Shown: positions 1 through 7,299, counted from the first letter of the stretch. The stretch: DNA of 14,525 bases from JAKALQ01 sp963978265 (GCA_963978265.1 CAXBQV010000039.1:1-14525), one strand, 5' to 3'. A program made the numbers and translations. Notes: generated by a model from the letters alone, not told the origin.

Positions 1-1
1 C

Positions 2-160
2 TTCGATCCGCAGCTCCTGTTCCTGGACGAGCCTCACAACACCCTCGACCAGGCGGCCATCGCGCTCCTCAACGGGTACGTCGCCGCGGTCCGGGCCCGG
101 GGCGGCTCGGCCCTGGTGGCCACCCACAACCTGACCCGGGCGTTCCGGGCCACCGTCCCG
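2..160 (+). pseudogene. 3' fragment of an ABC-transporter ATPase, open at the left edge
   Basis: The frame beginning at base 2 reads a typical ABC ATPase C-terminal half. It has a Walker B run (LLFLDEP), a D-loop-like NTLD, and about 30 residues later an H-loop ATHN. Spacing and motifs resemble short exporter ATPases of the CcmA type, but the substrate cannot be told. After the H-loop the sequence (about base 145 on) no longer looks like an ABC protein: the usual 'ADRVLVL...G' continuation is missing in all three forward frames. The frame stays open as an antisense shadow of lpdA. The stretch is visibly GC-richer than the genes to its right. It is most likely foreign to this locus, through an assembly join or a rearrangement. 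The ATPase call is fairly secure; what it belongs to is unknown. Confidence 0.55.
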
Positions 161-171
161 CGGCCGAAGGG

Positions 172-1044
172 CTACCGACATCGGGTCCGGGCGCGATCCC
201 GTGCGCGGATTGCGGAGCGGAAGGGAAACGGGGCGACCCGCCAAGATGCAATGACCGGTTCGAACAACTCCTCGCCCTCGACCATTCGCGCCAACCCCCG
301 TGGGGCCGGCTCCACGGCCTCGCGTTCAAGGCCGCCGTCACCGCCGCGCCCGACGCATTCGCCGCGCTGGTCGGTCAGAGCCGCGATGCCGCGCTTGCGG
401 AACGAGCGCTCAAGGGTCTTGCTGATGGCTTCGTCTTCCGCTGGAACGAGCCGGGGGAGCCCTTCCACAATGGTGACGTCGGAGCCGAACGACTTCCACA
501 CGCTGGCGAACTCGACGCCGATGACGCCGCCGCCGAGCACGATGACCTTGCCCGGGATCCAATCGAGTTGGAGCGCCTGGTCGGAGGTCATGATGCGCGC
601 GCCGATGTCGAGACCCGGCAGGCTGCGCGAGTACGAACCGGTTGCAAGCACGATGTTCTTGCCCTCGATGCGTTCGCCGTTCACTTCGACGGCGTTGTGC
701 CCGATGAGTCGGCCGGTGCCTTCGATGTAGCGGATCTTGTCCTGCTTGATAAGACCCTGCAGGCCCTTGTAGAGGCGACCCACGACGCCGTCGCGGTACT
801 CGTTGACCTTCGGAAGTTCGATGCCGTTGAGCTGGGCGTGCACGCCGAGCTTGGACGCCTCACGTGCGTTGTCCGCGAGTTCGGCGGCGTGCAGCAGCGC
901 CTTCGTCGGGATGCAGCCACGGTGCAGGCACGTGCCGCCGAGCTTGTCCTGTTCGATGAGTGCCACGCTCAGCCCGAGTTGCGCCGAACGAAGGGCGCAC
1001 GAGTAGCCGCCGCTTCCGCCACCAAGGATCACTACGTCAAACAC
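172..1044 (-). CDS. lpdA: Dihydrolipoamide dehydrogenase (E3), N-terminal half only; 3' end replaced
   Basis: E3 reoxidises dihydrolipoamide in 2-oxoacid dehydrogenase complexes and, as L-protein, in the glycine cleavage system; gcvT lies nearby. The protein starts at GTG 1044 with a GGGAG ribosome site at 1051-1055, 6 nt upstream. Residues 6-13 form the FAD-binding glycine loop. C39 and C44 in GGTCLHRGCIPTK are the redox disulfide. An ATGS motif lies at 134-137, and the NAD-binding GGGVIGVEFA is at 171-180. Similarity holds to about residue 221 (RKRGIA, base 382). The remaining 69 codons to the TAG at 172 match nothing in the family, and the second half (NAD/central/dimerisation domains with the His-Glu pair, about 240 residues) is missing. 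As written it could not be active. Either the left end of the sequence is chimeric or the gene is truly broken. It lies downstream of pepA on the same strand, 70 bp apart. Confidence 0.85.
   Translation of the reverse strand: MFDVVILGGGSGGYSCALRSAQLGLSVALIEQDKLGGTCLHRGCIPTKALLHAAELADNAREASKLGVHAQLNGIELPKVNEYRDGVVGRLYKGLQGLIKQDKIRYIEGTGRLIGHNAVEVNGERIEGKNIVLATGSYSRSLPGLDIGARIMTSDQALQLDWIPGKVIVLGGGVIGVEFASVWKSFGSDVTIVEGLPRLVPAEDEAISKTLERSFRKRGIAALTDQRGECVGRGGDGGLEREAVEPAPRGLARMVEGEELFEPVIASWRVAPFPFRSAIRARDRARTRCR
184..378 (+). pseudogene. Fragment resembling a DUF5946 protein (N-terminal CxxC part)
   Basis: Frame 1 shows coding-like codon use, with nearly every third base G or C. It gives a CADCG zinc-ribbon-like CxxC followed by a Cys and then the stretch RFEQLLALDHSRQPPWGRLH. 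As I remember the family, this resembles the N-terminal region of DUF5946 proteins (CPxCG, then a Cys, then a F-x-x-L-L-A-L-x and PWG-x-x-HG segment). No ATG, GTG or TTG precedes it in frame back to base 1, so it lacks its own start. To the right it runs into the antisense of lpdA at about base 370-384, where the similarity stops. The protein identity is from memory and moderately uncertain. That this is a coding fragment not belonging to lpdA is better supported. Confidence 0.4.
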
Positions 1045-1050
1045 CGACTA

Positions 1051-1055
1051 CTCCC
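1051..1055 (-). promoter_or_regulatory. Ribosome binding site of lpdA
   Basis: GGGAG on the reverse strand, 6 nt before the GTG start at 1044. It supports the GTG as start. This contrasts with most first-in-transcript genes here, which have no ribosome site. Confidence 0.6.
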
Positions 1056-1114
1056 ACTCTCGTTCGGTCGCCCCATCCTTCCACCCGCAGGACGACCCGA
1101 CAAAAGGGGTCCGA

Positions 1115-2584
1115 TCAGCAGAACAGGTGTGCGTATTCCACGAGGGTACGGGCAGCGGTGCCGGTGGCACCGGTCGGGGTGTAGCCGAAGGCTCCGCCGG
1201 AGTTGAAGGCCGGTGGCGCGATGTCGAGGTGTGCCCAGGACTGCCCCGGTTTGATGAACTCCTGCAGGAACAGACCACCGACGAGCGTTCCACCCTTCGC
1301 GGGGGGCGACATCTCCTTCACGTTCGCGAGATCCGCCACCTTCGAGTCGAGCATGTTCCGGTACATCTTGGGCAGCGGCATCTCCCAGAAGTGCTCGCCG
1401 GCTTCGGCGGCTGCAACGAGCAGGTCCTGCGAGAGCTTCGGGTCGTTGGTGAGAATCGCGGACATCAACGGTCCGAGTGCGACGGCGCATGCGCCGGTCA
1501 GCGTTGCGACGTCGATGATCGCATCCGGCTTGTCCTCTTGCACTCGCGTGAGCGCATCGCACAGCACCATCCGGCCCTCGGCGTCGGTGTTGAGGACCTC
1601 CACGGTCTTGCCGGAGTAGGTGGTCACGACATCACCCGGACGCTGTGCCATCGAGCCGGGCATGTTCTCTGCAATCGCTGCGTACGTGGTCACGTTGATC
1701 GGCAAGCCGAGTTTCGCGATTGCGATCGTCGCATGGATGACAGCGGCGGCGCCGGCCATATCCGCCTTCATCTCGCTCATGCCGAGCGGTGGCTTCAACG
1801 AGATGCCGCCGGTGTCGAAGGTGATGCCCTTTCCGACGAAGGCGATGTGCTTCTTCGCACCGCGCGGGCGGTATTCGAGTCGGAGTAGTCGCGGTGGTCG
1901 CTGCGCGCCCTGGCCAACGCCGACGATGCCGCCGTAACCGCCGGCCTTCAGCTGCTTCTCGTCAAGCACCTGCGATTTGATGGGCAATCCCTTGATCGCG
2001 GCAAGTGCCCGGGAGACGAGCTCAGTCGGCGGCAGATGTCCGGGTGGCGTGTTCGCGAGGTCGCGCGTGCCGTTCACGGCGTGCGCGGTGGCTTCGGCGC
2101 GTGCAGCAGCTGCCTTCAGGGAGGCGGGACGATCCACGACGACCACGATGTTCTTCACGCCGGGTCGAAGCTTGGACTTCTCGGTGCGGAACTCGTCGAA
2201 TGCGTACGCGGCCATGAGCGCAGACTCGATGACCGCGCGCACGGTGGCCTCGTCGTTGGTTGGCGGCGCAATCACCGCCTTCTTCTTGCCCACGAGGCTG
2301 CGAACCGCGTTACCGAGCGCGTGACGGATGTCGTCGCGATCGGTTGAGGTGCCGAGCCCGACCGTGATGACGACATTCGCCGACGAGACTCCGGCGATCG
2401 GGAGCACGTGCATCTCGTTCAGGGCACCTGTCGCGTCGAGTGCCTTCAACGCTGTGGTGATCCGCGCCGGCTGCTTGAGTTTGTGCGCCCCCTCCAGTTG
2501 GACCCCGCCTCGGGACTTGGGTCGAATGAAGACGATGTGCGCGTCTGACTGCGGAACTGTGCTGCTGAGCGTGAGTGAAGTCAT
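1115..2584 (-). CDS. pepA: Leucyl aminopeptidase (cytosol aminopeptidase, M17)
   Basis: A dinuclear-metal exopeptidase that removes N-terminal residues from peptides in the cytoplasm; family members are hexameric. It has 489 residues, the usual length for the family. The N-terminal macro-like domain covers about residues 1-165 and the catalytic domain the rest. Metal and active-site residues are all present: K252 and D257 in GKGITFDTGG, D275 in MKADMAGAA, D334 and E336 in the signature NTDAEGRM, with R338 following. The ATG at 2584 is chosen because an AAGATT -10-like box ends 6 nt upstream and no ribosome site is seen, suggesting a leaderless mRNA. It is divergent from gcvT across 62 bp and is followed by lpdA, probably co-transcribed. 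In mycobacteria the equivalent gene is called pepB and also lies near gcvT. Confidence 0.95.
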   Translation of the reverse strand: MTSLTLSSTVPQSDAHIVFIRPKSRGGVQLEGAHKLKQPARITTALKALDATGALNEMHVLPIAGVSSANVVITVGLGTSTDRDDIRHALGNAVRSLVGKKKAVIAPPTNDEATVRAVIESALMAAYAFDEFRTEKSKLRPGVKNIVVVVDRPASLKAAAARAEATAHAVNGTRDLANTPPGHLPPTELVSRALAAIKGLPIKSQVLDEKQLKAGGYGGIVGVGQGAQRPPRLLRLEYRPRGAKKHIAFVGKGITFDTGGISLKPPLGMSEMKADMAGAAAVIHATIAIAKLGLPINVTTYAAIAENMPGSMAQRPGDVVTTYSGKTVEVLNTDAEGRMVLCDALTRVQEDKPDAIIDVATLTGACAVALGPLMSAILTNDPKLSQDLLVAAAEAGEHFWEMPLPKMYRNMLDSKVADLANVKEMSPPAKGGTLVGGLFLQEFIKPGQSWAHLDIAPPAFNSGGAFGYTPTGATGTAARTLVEYAHLFC

Positions 2585-2590
2585 GGGGTG

Positions 2591-2596
2591 AATCTT
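2591..2596 (-). promoter_or_regulatory. Candidate -10 box of pepA (leaderless)
   Basis: AAGATT on the reverse strand, exactly 6 nt before the pepA ATG. It matches only the A2/T6 core of TAnnnT, so it is weaker than the others, but the spacing is identical. Confidence 0.4.
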
Positions 2597-2634
2597 GCCC
2601 TTGGAGGCACTGCACCGCCACCCACCTTCTCCAG

Positions 2635-2640
2635 TACGGT
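2635..2640 (+). promoter_or_regulatory. Candidate -10 box of gcvT (leaderless)
   Basis: TACGGT followed by 6 nt and the ATG at 2647. Transcription would start at or next to the A of the start codon. No Shine-Dalgarno sequence is present upstream. Confidence 0.6.
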
Positions 2641-2646
2641 GGCGCC

Positions 2647-3738
2647 ATGCCCGAACTCAAGCGCACCCCGATGTATCCGGATCACGTTGCACGGAAGGCC
2701 AAGCTCGCCGACTTCGGCGGCTGGGATATGCCGATCGAATACGTGGGCGTGGTTGCGGAGCATGAAGCCGTTCGCACGAATGTCGGCATCTTCGATGTGT
2801 CCCACATGGGCAAGCTGAAGTTCTTCGGCGAGGACGCGCTGTCAGCAGTGAATGCAATCGTGGTCAACGATCTCAATCGGATTGGCGACGGCCAGGCGCA
2901 GTACTCGATGCTGTGCACTCCTGACGGCGGCGTCATCGATGACCTCATCGTGTACCGGGTGTCCCAATCGGAAATCCGCATCGTGCCGAATGCCTCGAAC
3001 GCGGACGTGGTCGCCGCGGAGTTCACGCGCCTGCTGCCATCGGGCGTCCGGATGGAGAACCATCACAACGACTACGGCATCGTCGCGATCCAAGGACCGA
3101 AGGTGGATGCGATCATGCAGGTGCTCGGCCTGCCGCACGGACACGCGTATATGAGTTTCGTCGATGCCACGTACAACGGTTCATGGGTCATGGTCTGCCG
3201 CACCGGCTACACCGGTGAACGCGGCTACGAGCTCATGGCGGACAACGCGACGATCGTTGCGCTGTGGAACGCAGCGACGGCAGCCGGCGCGATGCCGATC
3301 GGACTGGGTGCCCGCGACACATTGCGCACCGAAATGGGATATCCGCTCCATGGGCACGAGCTCTCGACGTCGATCTCTCCGGTCATGGCACGGCTCGGAT
3401 GGGCCGTCGGATGGGACAAGACCGATTTCCAGGGCAAGGCAGCACTAGTCGCGCAGAAGGCGGCCGGGGTGTCGCGCACGCTGCGCGGACTCAAGGCGCT
3501 CGATCGCGGCATCCCGCGCGGCGAAATGGCGGTGTATGCGGACGAGGTCGGAGGAACGCTGGTCGGTGAAACCACGAGTGGAACGTTCTCGCCTTCGCTG
3601 AAGACCGGCATTGCACTTGCGTTCATCGATCCCGCAATGCTGGAGGGTGCGCAGGTTGTGCTCGACGTGCGGGGCCGTCCATTGCAGTGCGAAGTCGTGA
3701 AGCCGCCGTTCGTCACAGGGACGAGCGCAGCGAGCTGA
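2647..3738 (+). CDS. gcvT: Aminomethyltransferase, T-protein of the glycine cleavage system
   Basis: Transfers the methylene group from aminomethyl-lipoyl H-protein to tetrahydrofolate, releasing ammonia. It has 363 residues, the normal length. Family features in order: N-terminal RTPMYPDHV...ADFGGWDMPIEY, VGIFDVSHMGK, then QYSMLCTPDGGVIDDLIVYR with the catalytic aspartate (D98/D99 region). Further on are RTGYTGERGYE, GARDTLRTEMGYPLHGHEL, and a C-terminal beta-barrel with GETTSGTFSPSL. An in-frame extension to 2575 exists, but the ATG at 2647 fits the family N-terminus and sits 6 nt after a TACGGT box. Glycine cleavage P- and H-protein genes are not in the window; lpdA nearby would supply L-protein. 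The 3' end overlaps the convergent CobT-like gene by 26 bp. Confidence 0.96.
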   Translation: MPELKRTPMYPDHVARKAKLADFGGWDMPIEYVGVVAEHEAVRTNVGIFDVSHMGKLKFFGEDALSAVNAIVVNDLNRIGDGQAQYSMLCTPDGGVIDDLIVYRVSQSEIRIVPNASNADVVAAEFTRLLPSGVRMENHHNDYGIVAIQGPKVDAIMQVLGLPHGHAYMSFVDATYNGSWVMVCRTGYTGERGYELMADNATIVALWNAATAAGAMPIGLGARDTLRTEMGYPLHGHELSTSISPVMARLGWAVGWDKTDFQGKAALVAQKAAGVSRTLRGLKALDRGIPRGEMAVYADEVGGTLVGETTSGTFSPSLKTGIALAFIDPAMLEGAQVVLDVRGRPLQCEVVKPPFVTGTSAAS

Positions 3739-4402
3739 TCGTTCCGACGAGCAACGACTCGAGGACGTCCACTCCCACTTCGGTCCGTCCGGACCACCAC
3801 GGTTCGAACTGCAGCCGCTCGCACGCGACGCCGTCGATCGGATCGCTGCTGCAGTAGCCGGAACGCCACCACCCGGCGGCGGCGAGCGATTGCCGCTGAG
3901 CCACGACCGCGGCTGCATGTGCCGCGGCTCCGACGAACACACACGGTGTACCGCGAGCGGCGAGTCCGAGCAGCAATCCGACCAGGCCCGCGGATTGTGC
4001 GTCGATGAGGTCGGGTGCGTCGGAGATCCGGTCGCGAAGCGCCGCCTGAACATCGCGCAGGCGTGCGCATTGCGTCATCCAGTCGTGGTCGGATGGCGCT
4101 GCCGGTGTGATCTGCGTTGCGTCGCGGCCACACAGCAGCCCCACGATTGCGCGAACATCATCGTTGAGGGTCGTCGAGGTGCTCAGCACGACCGCACCGA
4201 CGGCCTCGTCGGCCAACACGTCCGCTCTCGCGACGCCTGCGTCCAGTCCGGGGAGACGTGGATCGCGCTCGACATGGACCGCGCCCTCCGCGGCGACGCA
4301 GGCCCACCAGCCGCGGATCGCGTCGCCGTGCGAGGCGATCGCCGACGACAATCGATGGGCGTCGATCGAGCGGATGCGCGACTTGAGTTCAGGAATGGTC
4401 AT
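3713..4402 (-). CDS. Truncated, degenerate CobT-like protein (nicotinate-nucleotide:DMB phosphoribosyltransferase family)
   Basis: CobT activates the lower ligand of cobalamin by transferring phosphoribose from NaMN to dimethylbenzimidazole. This 229-residue protein (family about 350) keeps the IPELKSRIRSIDAHRL start. It has a middle segment ADVLADEAVG...VGLLCGRDATQI (61-98) that aligns with ADxLADxG...LTGRDPxxV of CobT. Its C-terminal segment (131-203: DLIDAQSAGLVGLLLGLA, GTPCVFVGAAAHAAAVVA, WWRSGYCSSD, ERLQFEPWW) follows CobT in order. Missing are the N-terminal SLG and DHGV regions, the GEMGIGNTT loop (STSTT at 74-78 here) and the LGEGSGA loop with the catalytic Glu (SGRTEVG at 204-210 here). 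It occupies the position of cobT between gcvT and DUF3043 in mycobacteria; no cobS is seen. It overlaps the upstream small gene by 14 bp. It is probably a non-catalytic or repurposed protein, as the frame is intact. Confidence 0.7.
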   Translation of the reverse strand: MTIPELKSRIRSIDAHRLSSAIASHGDAIRGWWACVAAEGAVHVERDPRLPGLDAGVARADVLADEAVGAVVLSTSTTLNDDVRAIVGLLCGRDATQITPAAPSDHDWMTQCARLRDVQAALRDRISDAPDLIDAQSAGLVGLLLGLAARGTPCVFVGAAAHAAAVVAQRQSLAAAGWWRSGYCSSDPIDGVACERLQFEPWWSGRTEVGVDVLESLLVGTISSLRSSL

Positions 4403-4511
4403 CCGGGGAGTCCTGGTTGCGGCGCCGCTGCTCCTGTTGGATGCGGGCGTTGCGCATCGCCAACACCAGCGCAATGGTTGCGAGGACGGCGGTCACAATG
4501 GTTGAAAGCAT
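4389..4511 (-). CDS. Small single-pass membrane protein, 40 residues, unknown function
   Basis: Starts at ATG 4511 and ends in a TGA 14 bp inside the CobT-like gene, a coupling overlap. The first 19 residues are a hydrophobic helix (LSTIVTAVLATIALVLAM). A short charged, Gln-rich tail with arginines (RNARIQQEQRRRNQDS) follows and would lie in the cytoplasm by the positive-inside rule. GGAGG sits directly against the ATG with no spacer, which is poor for a ribosome site, so the exact start is unsure. No gene lies on the opposite strand here, so it is not an antisense shadow. I do not recognise a family. Divergent from the aldo/keto reductase across 48 bp. Confidence 0.5.
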   Translation of the reverse strand: MLSTIVTAVLATIALVLAMRNARIQQEQRRRNQDSPDDHS

Positions 4512-4547
4512 CCTCCGTATCCAAGCATGCCTCGAGCGGCCGCTCGC

Positions 4548-4553
4548 TAGTCT
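4548..4553 (+). promoter_or_regulatory. Candidate -10 box of the aldo/keto reductase (leaderless)
   Basis: TAGTCT, then 6 nt, then ATG at 4560. Same geometry as at gcvT, glycerate kinase and adoK; no ribosome site is present. Confidence 0.55.
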
Positions 4554-4559
4554 GGCGGC

Positions 4560-5558
4560 ATGGAATTTCGTCACCTCGGTCGCAGCGGCCTGTATGTCTC
4601 AGAGATCTCGTTCGGAAACTGGCTCACGCACGCGAGCCAGATCGAGGAGGACGCGGCACATGCGTGTGTGCGTGCCGCACTCGACGCCGGGATCACCACC
4701 TTCGACACCGCCGACGTGTATGCGGCGACGAAGGCGGAAGAGGTCCTCGGACGTGCGCTGAAGGGGCAGCGACGCGAGGGCCTCGAAATCTTCACGAAGG
4801 TGTACTGGCCGACCGGTCCCGGGAAGAACGATCGCGGCCTGTCGCGCAAGCACATTATGGAAAGCTGCCACGCGTCGCTGCGTCGACTCCAGACCGACTA
4901 CGTCGACCTCTACCAGGCGCATCGCATGGACATCGAGACACCGCTCGAGGAAACCCTGCGAGCGTTCGACGATCTCGTCCGCCAGGGCAAGGTGTTGTAC
5001 GTCGGTGTGAGCGAGTGGAGTGCCGAACAGATCCGCGAGGCGCACAAGATCGCCGATGCAATGGGATTCGACAAACTAGTGAGCAACCAACCGCAGTATT
5101 CGATGCTGTGGCGCGTCATCGAGGAACGAGTGGTCCCGACGTCGCATGAACTCGGTGTCGGGCAGATCGTCTGGTCGCCGCTCGCACAGGGCGTGCTGAC
5201 GGGCAAGTACCTTCCCGGCGCGGCGGTTCCCGAGGGCTCACGCGCAACGAGCGAGAACGGCAAGGGTTTCGTGGAGCGTTGGCTTCGCGACGATGTACTC
5301 ACGGCGGTGCAGAAGCTGAAGCCGATCGCGTCCGACCTCGGACTGACCATGGGCCAGTTGGGCATTGCCTGGGTGCTGCAGAACGACAATGTGTCCTCCG
5401 CGATCATCGGCGCTTCGCGACCCGAGCAGGTCACCGAGAATGTGCAGGCGGCAGGTGTGAAGCTCGAGGCCGATGTCATGCGGGCCATCGACGACGCGAT
5501 TGGTGCAGTCGTGACGCGTGACCCCGAGCTGACGCAGGCACCGAACCCGCGCCCGTAG
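4560..5558 (+). CDS. Aldo/keto reductase, Kv-beta-like type
   Basis: NADP(H)-dependent carbonyl reductase of the TIM-barrel aldo/keto reductase superfamily, 332 residues, cytoplasmic. The catalytic tetrad is complete: D49 and Y54 in FDTADVY, K80 in FTKVYWP, H121 in YQAHRMD. The FTKVYWPTGPGKNDRGLSRKH segment and QPQYSMLWRVIE are typical of the group related to potassium-channel beta subunits. The C-terminal cofactor loop GASRPEQVTEN (3'-phosphate side) is present. The physiological substrate cannot be told. Start ATG 4560 fits the family N-terminus (MEFRHLGRSGLYVSEISFG) and the -10 box. Its TAG stop abuts the stop of the convergent DUF3043 gene with no gap. As I recall, this gene is not part of the mycobacterial version of the neighbourhood, so it may be a lineage-specific insertion. 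Confidence 0.93.
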   Translation: MEFRHLGRSGLYVSEISFGNWLTHASQIEEDAAHACVRAALDAGITTFDTADVYAATKAEEVLGRALKGQRREGLEIFTKVYWPTGPGKNDRGLSRKHIMESCHASLRRLQTDYVDLYQAHRMDIETPLEETLRAFDDLVRQGKVLYVGVSEWSAEQIREAHKIADAMGFDKLVSNQPQYSMLWRVIEERVVPTSHELGVGQIVWSPLAQGVLTGKYLPGAAVPEGSRATSENGKGFVERWLRDDVLTAVQKLKPIASDLGLTMGQLGIAWVLQNDNVSSAIIGASRPEQVTENVQAAGVKLEADVMRAIDDAIGAVVTRDPELTQAPNPRP

Positions 5559-6107
5559 TTATCGCCGCGGCTCCTTGGGAGCGCCGCCGATCCGGACCTG
5601 CGGCCGCGGGAGTCGCATCCAGCGCATCGTGAGCGCGCGGGTCACGCCGTAGCCGATATGGGATGCGCGACGTACCGACTCGGGGAACTCGCGCTTCATG
5701 AGTCGGCGCAGCAGGATGCTGAGCACGACGGCATCCACCAACACGAGCAACAGCATGATCGTCCAGATCCCGTTCACCACGACGTTGACCGTCGGATTGT
5801 TGAAGAAGAACGCGATCATCACGAGGAAGGCGATCGGCAGGAAGCCCTCGCCACTTGAGAGACGGGCATCGACATAGTTGCGGATGCGCTTGCGGATCGG
5901 TCCCTGGTCCCGCGCTGGCAGGAAGCGCTCGTCACCGCTGTACAGCGCCTCGCGTTGGCGCGCGCGTTCCGATGCACTTCGCTGGCGCATCGCCTTGCGT
6001 GCTTCCTTGGAGTCGCGCGGGAGTTTCGCTTTCAGTCGTCGTGCCGCTTCGGCCTCGGCGCGAGTCCGCGTGGGGCGGCCCTTGCCGCTGGATTCGTGGT
6101 CGGACAT
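5559..6107 (-). CDS. DUF3043 membrane protein
   Basis: A 182-residue actinobacterial integral membrane protein of unknown function, equivalent in position to Rv2206 of M. tuberculosis. The N-terminal ~85 residues are strongly charged, with an Arg/Lys/Glu-rich helix (RTRAEAEAARRLKAKLPRDS, KEARKAMRQR) and then FLPARDQGPIRKRIRNYVDAR, typical of the family. Two hydrophobic helices follow (about residues 93-107 and 115-135) and then a basic C-terminal tail, so both ends should face the cytoplasm. ATG 6107 is chosen over upstream in-frame codons because it starts 7 bp after the nadA stop and has AGGAA upstream; the longer frame would run inside nadA. Likely co-transcribed and translationally coupled with nadA. 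Confidence 0.88.
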   Translation of the reverse strand: MSDHESSGKGRPTRTRAEAEAARRLKAKLPRDSKEARKAMRQRSASERARQREALYSGDERFLPARDQGPIRKRIRNYVDARLSSGEGFLPIAFLVMIAFFFNNPTVNVVVNGIWTIMLLLVLVDAVVLSILLRRLMKREFPESVRRASHIGYGVTRALTMRWMRLPRPQVRIGGAPKEPRR

Positions 6108-6111
6108 CGGA

Positions 6112-6116
6112 TTCCT
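6112..6116 (-). promoter_or_regulatory. Weak ribosome binding site of the DUF3043 gene, overlapping the nadA stop
   Basis: AGGAA on the reverse strand, 4 nt before the ATG at 6107. Its first bases are part of the nadA TAG stop codon, so ribosomes ending nadA would sit on it. This supports coupled translation. Confidence 0.45.
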
Positions 6117-7293
6117 AGTCGACGGTCGGAGTGGCGGGCAGCGACAGCATTCGGTCGAGCGCGACGCGGCCCCAGTGTGCGGTATCGGAGTCAACAGTAA
6201 TCGTGTTCGACACGATGCCGTCGACGAGTTGTTCCAGGCTCCAGACGAGGTGTGGCAGATCGATCCGGTTCATCGTCGAGCAGTAGCAGACCGTCTTGTC
6301 GAGAAAGACGATCTGCTGCTCGGGATGCTGTGCGGCGAGGCGTCGCACGAGATTGAGCTCTGTGCCGATTGCCCACGCGGTTCCTGCTGGAGCTGCGGCA
6401 ACCTGTTGGATGATGTATTCGGTTGAACCGACGAGGTCTGCAGACACCACGACGTCATTGCGACATTCGGGGTGCACGAGCACCTTCACGCCGGGAACGC
6501 GTTCACGTACGTCACGGACGTTGTCCGCCGTGAATCGGCCATGCACGGAGCAGTGGCCGCGCCAGAGGATCATCTTCGTGCCGAGCAATTGCTCGTCGGT
6601 GAGGCCACCATTGCTCTTGTGTGGGTCGTAGACGACGCAGTCGTCGAGGGACAGGCCCAGCTGCTGCACCGCGGTGTTCCGACCGAGGTGCTGATCGGGC
6701 AGGAAGAAGATCCGTCCGGTGCGCTCGAACGCCCAACGCAGCGCGCGTTCTGCGTTCGACGAGGTGCACACCGTGCCCTCGTGCCGACCGGTGAAGGCCT
6801 TGATGGCGGCCGTGGAGTTCATGTACGTGATCGGCGTGATGTCCTCGGCAATGCCCAGTGCCTCGAAATGCACCCACGCCTTCTCCACTTGTTCGATGCC
6901 GGCCATGTCTGCCATCGAACAGCCGGCGGCGAGGTCGGGGAGGATCACCTGCTGGCGATCGCTCGTCAGGATGTCCGCCGACTCGGCCATGAAATGCACG
7001 CCGCAGAAGACGATGTACTCCGCATCGGGACGCGCGGCTGCGGATTGTGCGAGTTTGAAGGAATCGCCGGTGACATCGGCGAACTGGATGACCTCGTCGC
7101 GTTGATAGTGGTGCCCCAGCACGAACACGCGATCACCGAGCTTCGCCTTCGCACGACGCGCGCGCTCGACCAGGTCGGGATCGCTGGCGAGCGGAAGTTC
7201 CCCCGGGCACGAGACGCCGCGTTCGCTCTCGAGATCCTGCTCATGGCCCATGAGCAGCAATGCCAACGGCGTCGGTGCTGGTTCGGTGAACAT
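6115..7293 (-). CDS. nadA: Quinolinate synthase
   Basis: Condenses iminoaspartate with dihydroxyacetone phosphate to quinolinate in de novo NAD synthesis, using a [4Fe-4S] cluster. It has 392 residues, the long bacterial form. Visible family motifs: LGHHYQRDEVIQFADVTGDS at 59-78, VFCGVHFMAESADIL, PDLAAGCSMAD with C125, TYMNSTAAIKA, CTSSNA, PDQHLGRN, WRGHCSVHGRF with C248, LVHPEC with C277, and CYCSTMNRI with C336/C338. C125, C248 and one of the last pair are the expected cluster ligands. ATG 7293 is chosen because it leaves 36 bp to the divergent glycerate kinase and an A2/T6-type -10 box ends 6 nt upstream. nadB and nadC are not in the window. erpA and a NifS-like gene lie close by, which fits an Fe-S theme. 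Confidence 0.96.
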   Translation of the reverse strand: MFTEPAPTPLALLLMGHEQDLESERGVSCPGELPLASDPDLVERARRAKAKLGDRVFVLGHHYQRDEVIQFADVTGDSFKLAQSAAARPDAEYIVFCGVHFMAESADILTSDRQQVILPDLAAGCSMADMAGIEQVEKAWVHFEALGIAEDITPITYMNSTAAIKAFTGRHEGTVCTSSNAERALRWAFERTGRIFFLPDQHLGRNTAVQQLGLSLDDCVVYDPHKSNGGLTDEQLLGTKMILWRGHCSVHGRFTADNVRDVRERVPGVKVLVHPECRNDVVVSADLVGSTEYIIQQVAAAPAGTAWAIGTELNLVRRLAAQHPEQQIVFLDKTVCYCSTMNRIDLPHLVWSLEQLVDGIVSNTITVDSDTAHWGRVALDRMLSLPATPTVD

Positions 7294-7299
7294 GTGCGT

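Noticed and set aside
2..378. A mobile element or phage insertion disrupting lpdA
   Set aside because: No transposase, integrase, terminal inverted repeat or target duplication is visible; the fragments are of ordinary genes.
1094..1111. Hairpin GACCC/GGGTC between pepA and lpdA as a terminator
   Set aside because: Only 5 paired bases, an 8-base loop and no T-tract after it on the reverse strand; pepA and lpdA are more likely co-transcribed.
568..1206. Long forward reading frame opposite lpdA
   Set aside because: It is the antisense shadow of lpdA, which has clear FAD and disulfide motifs; the forward translation has no recognisable domain.
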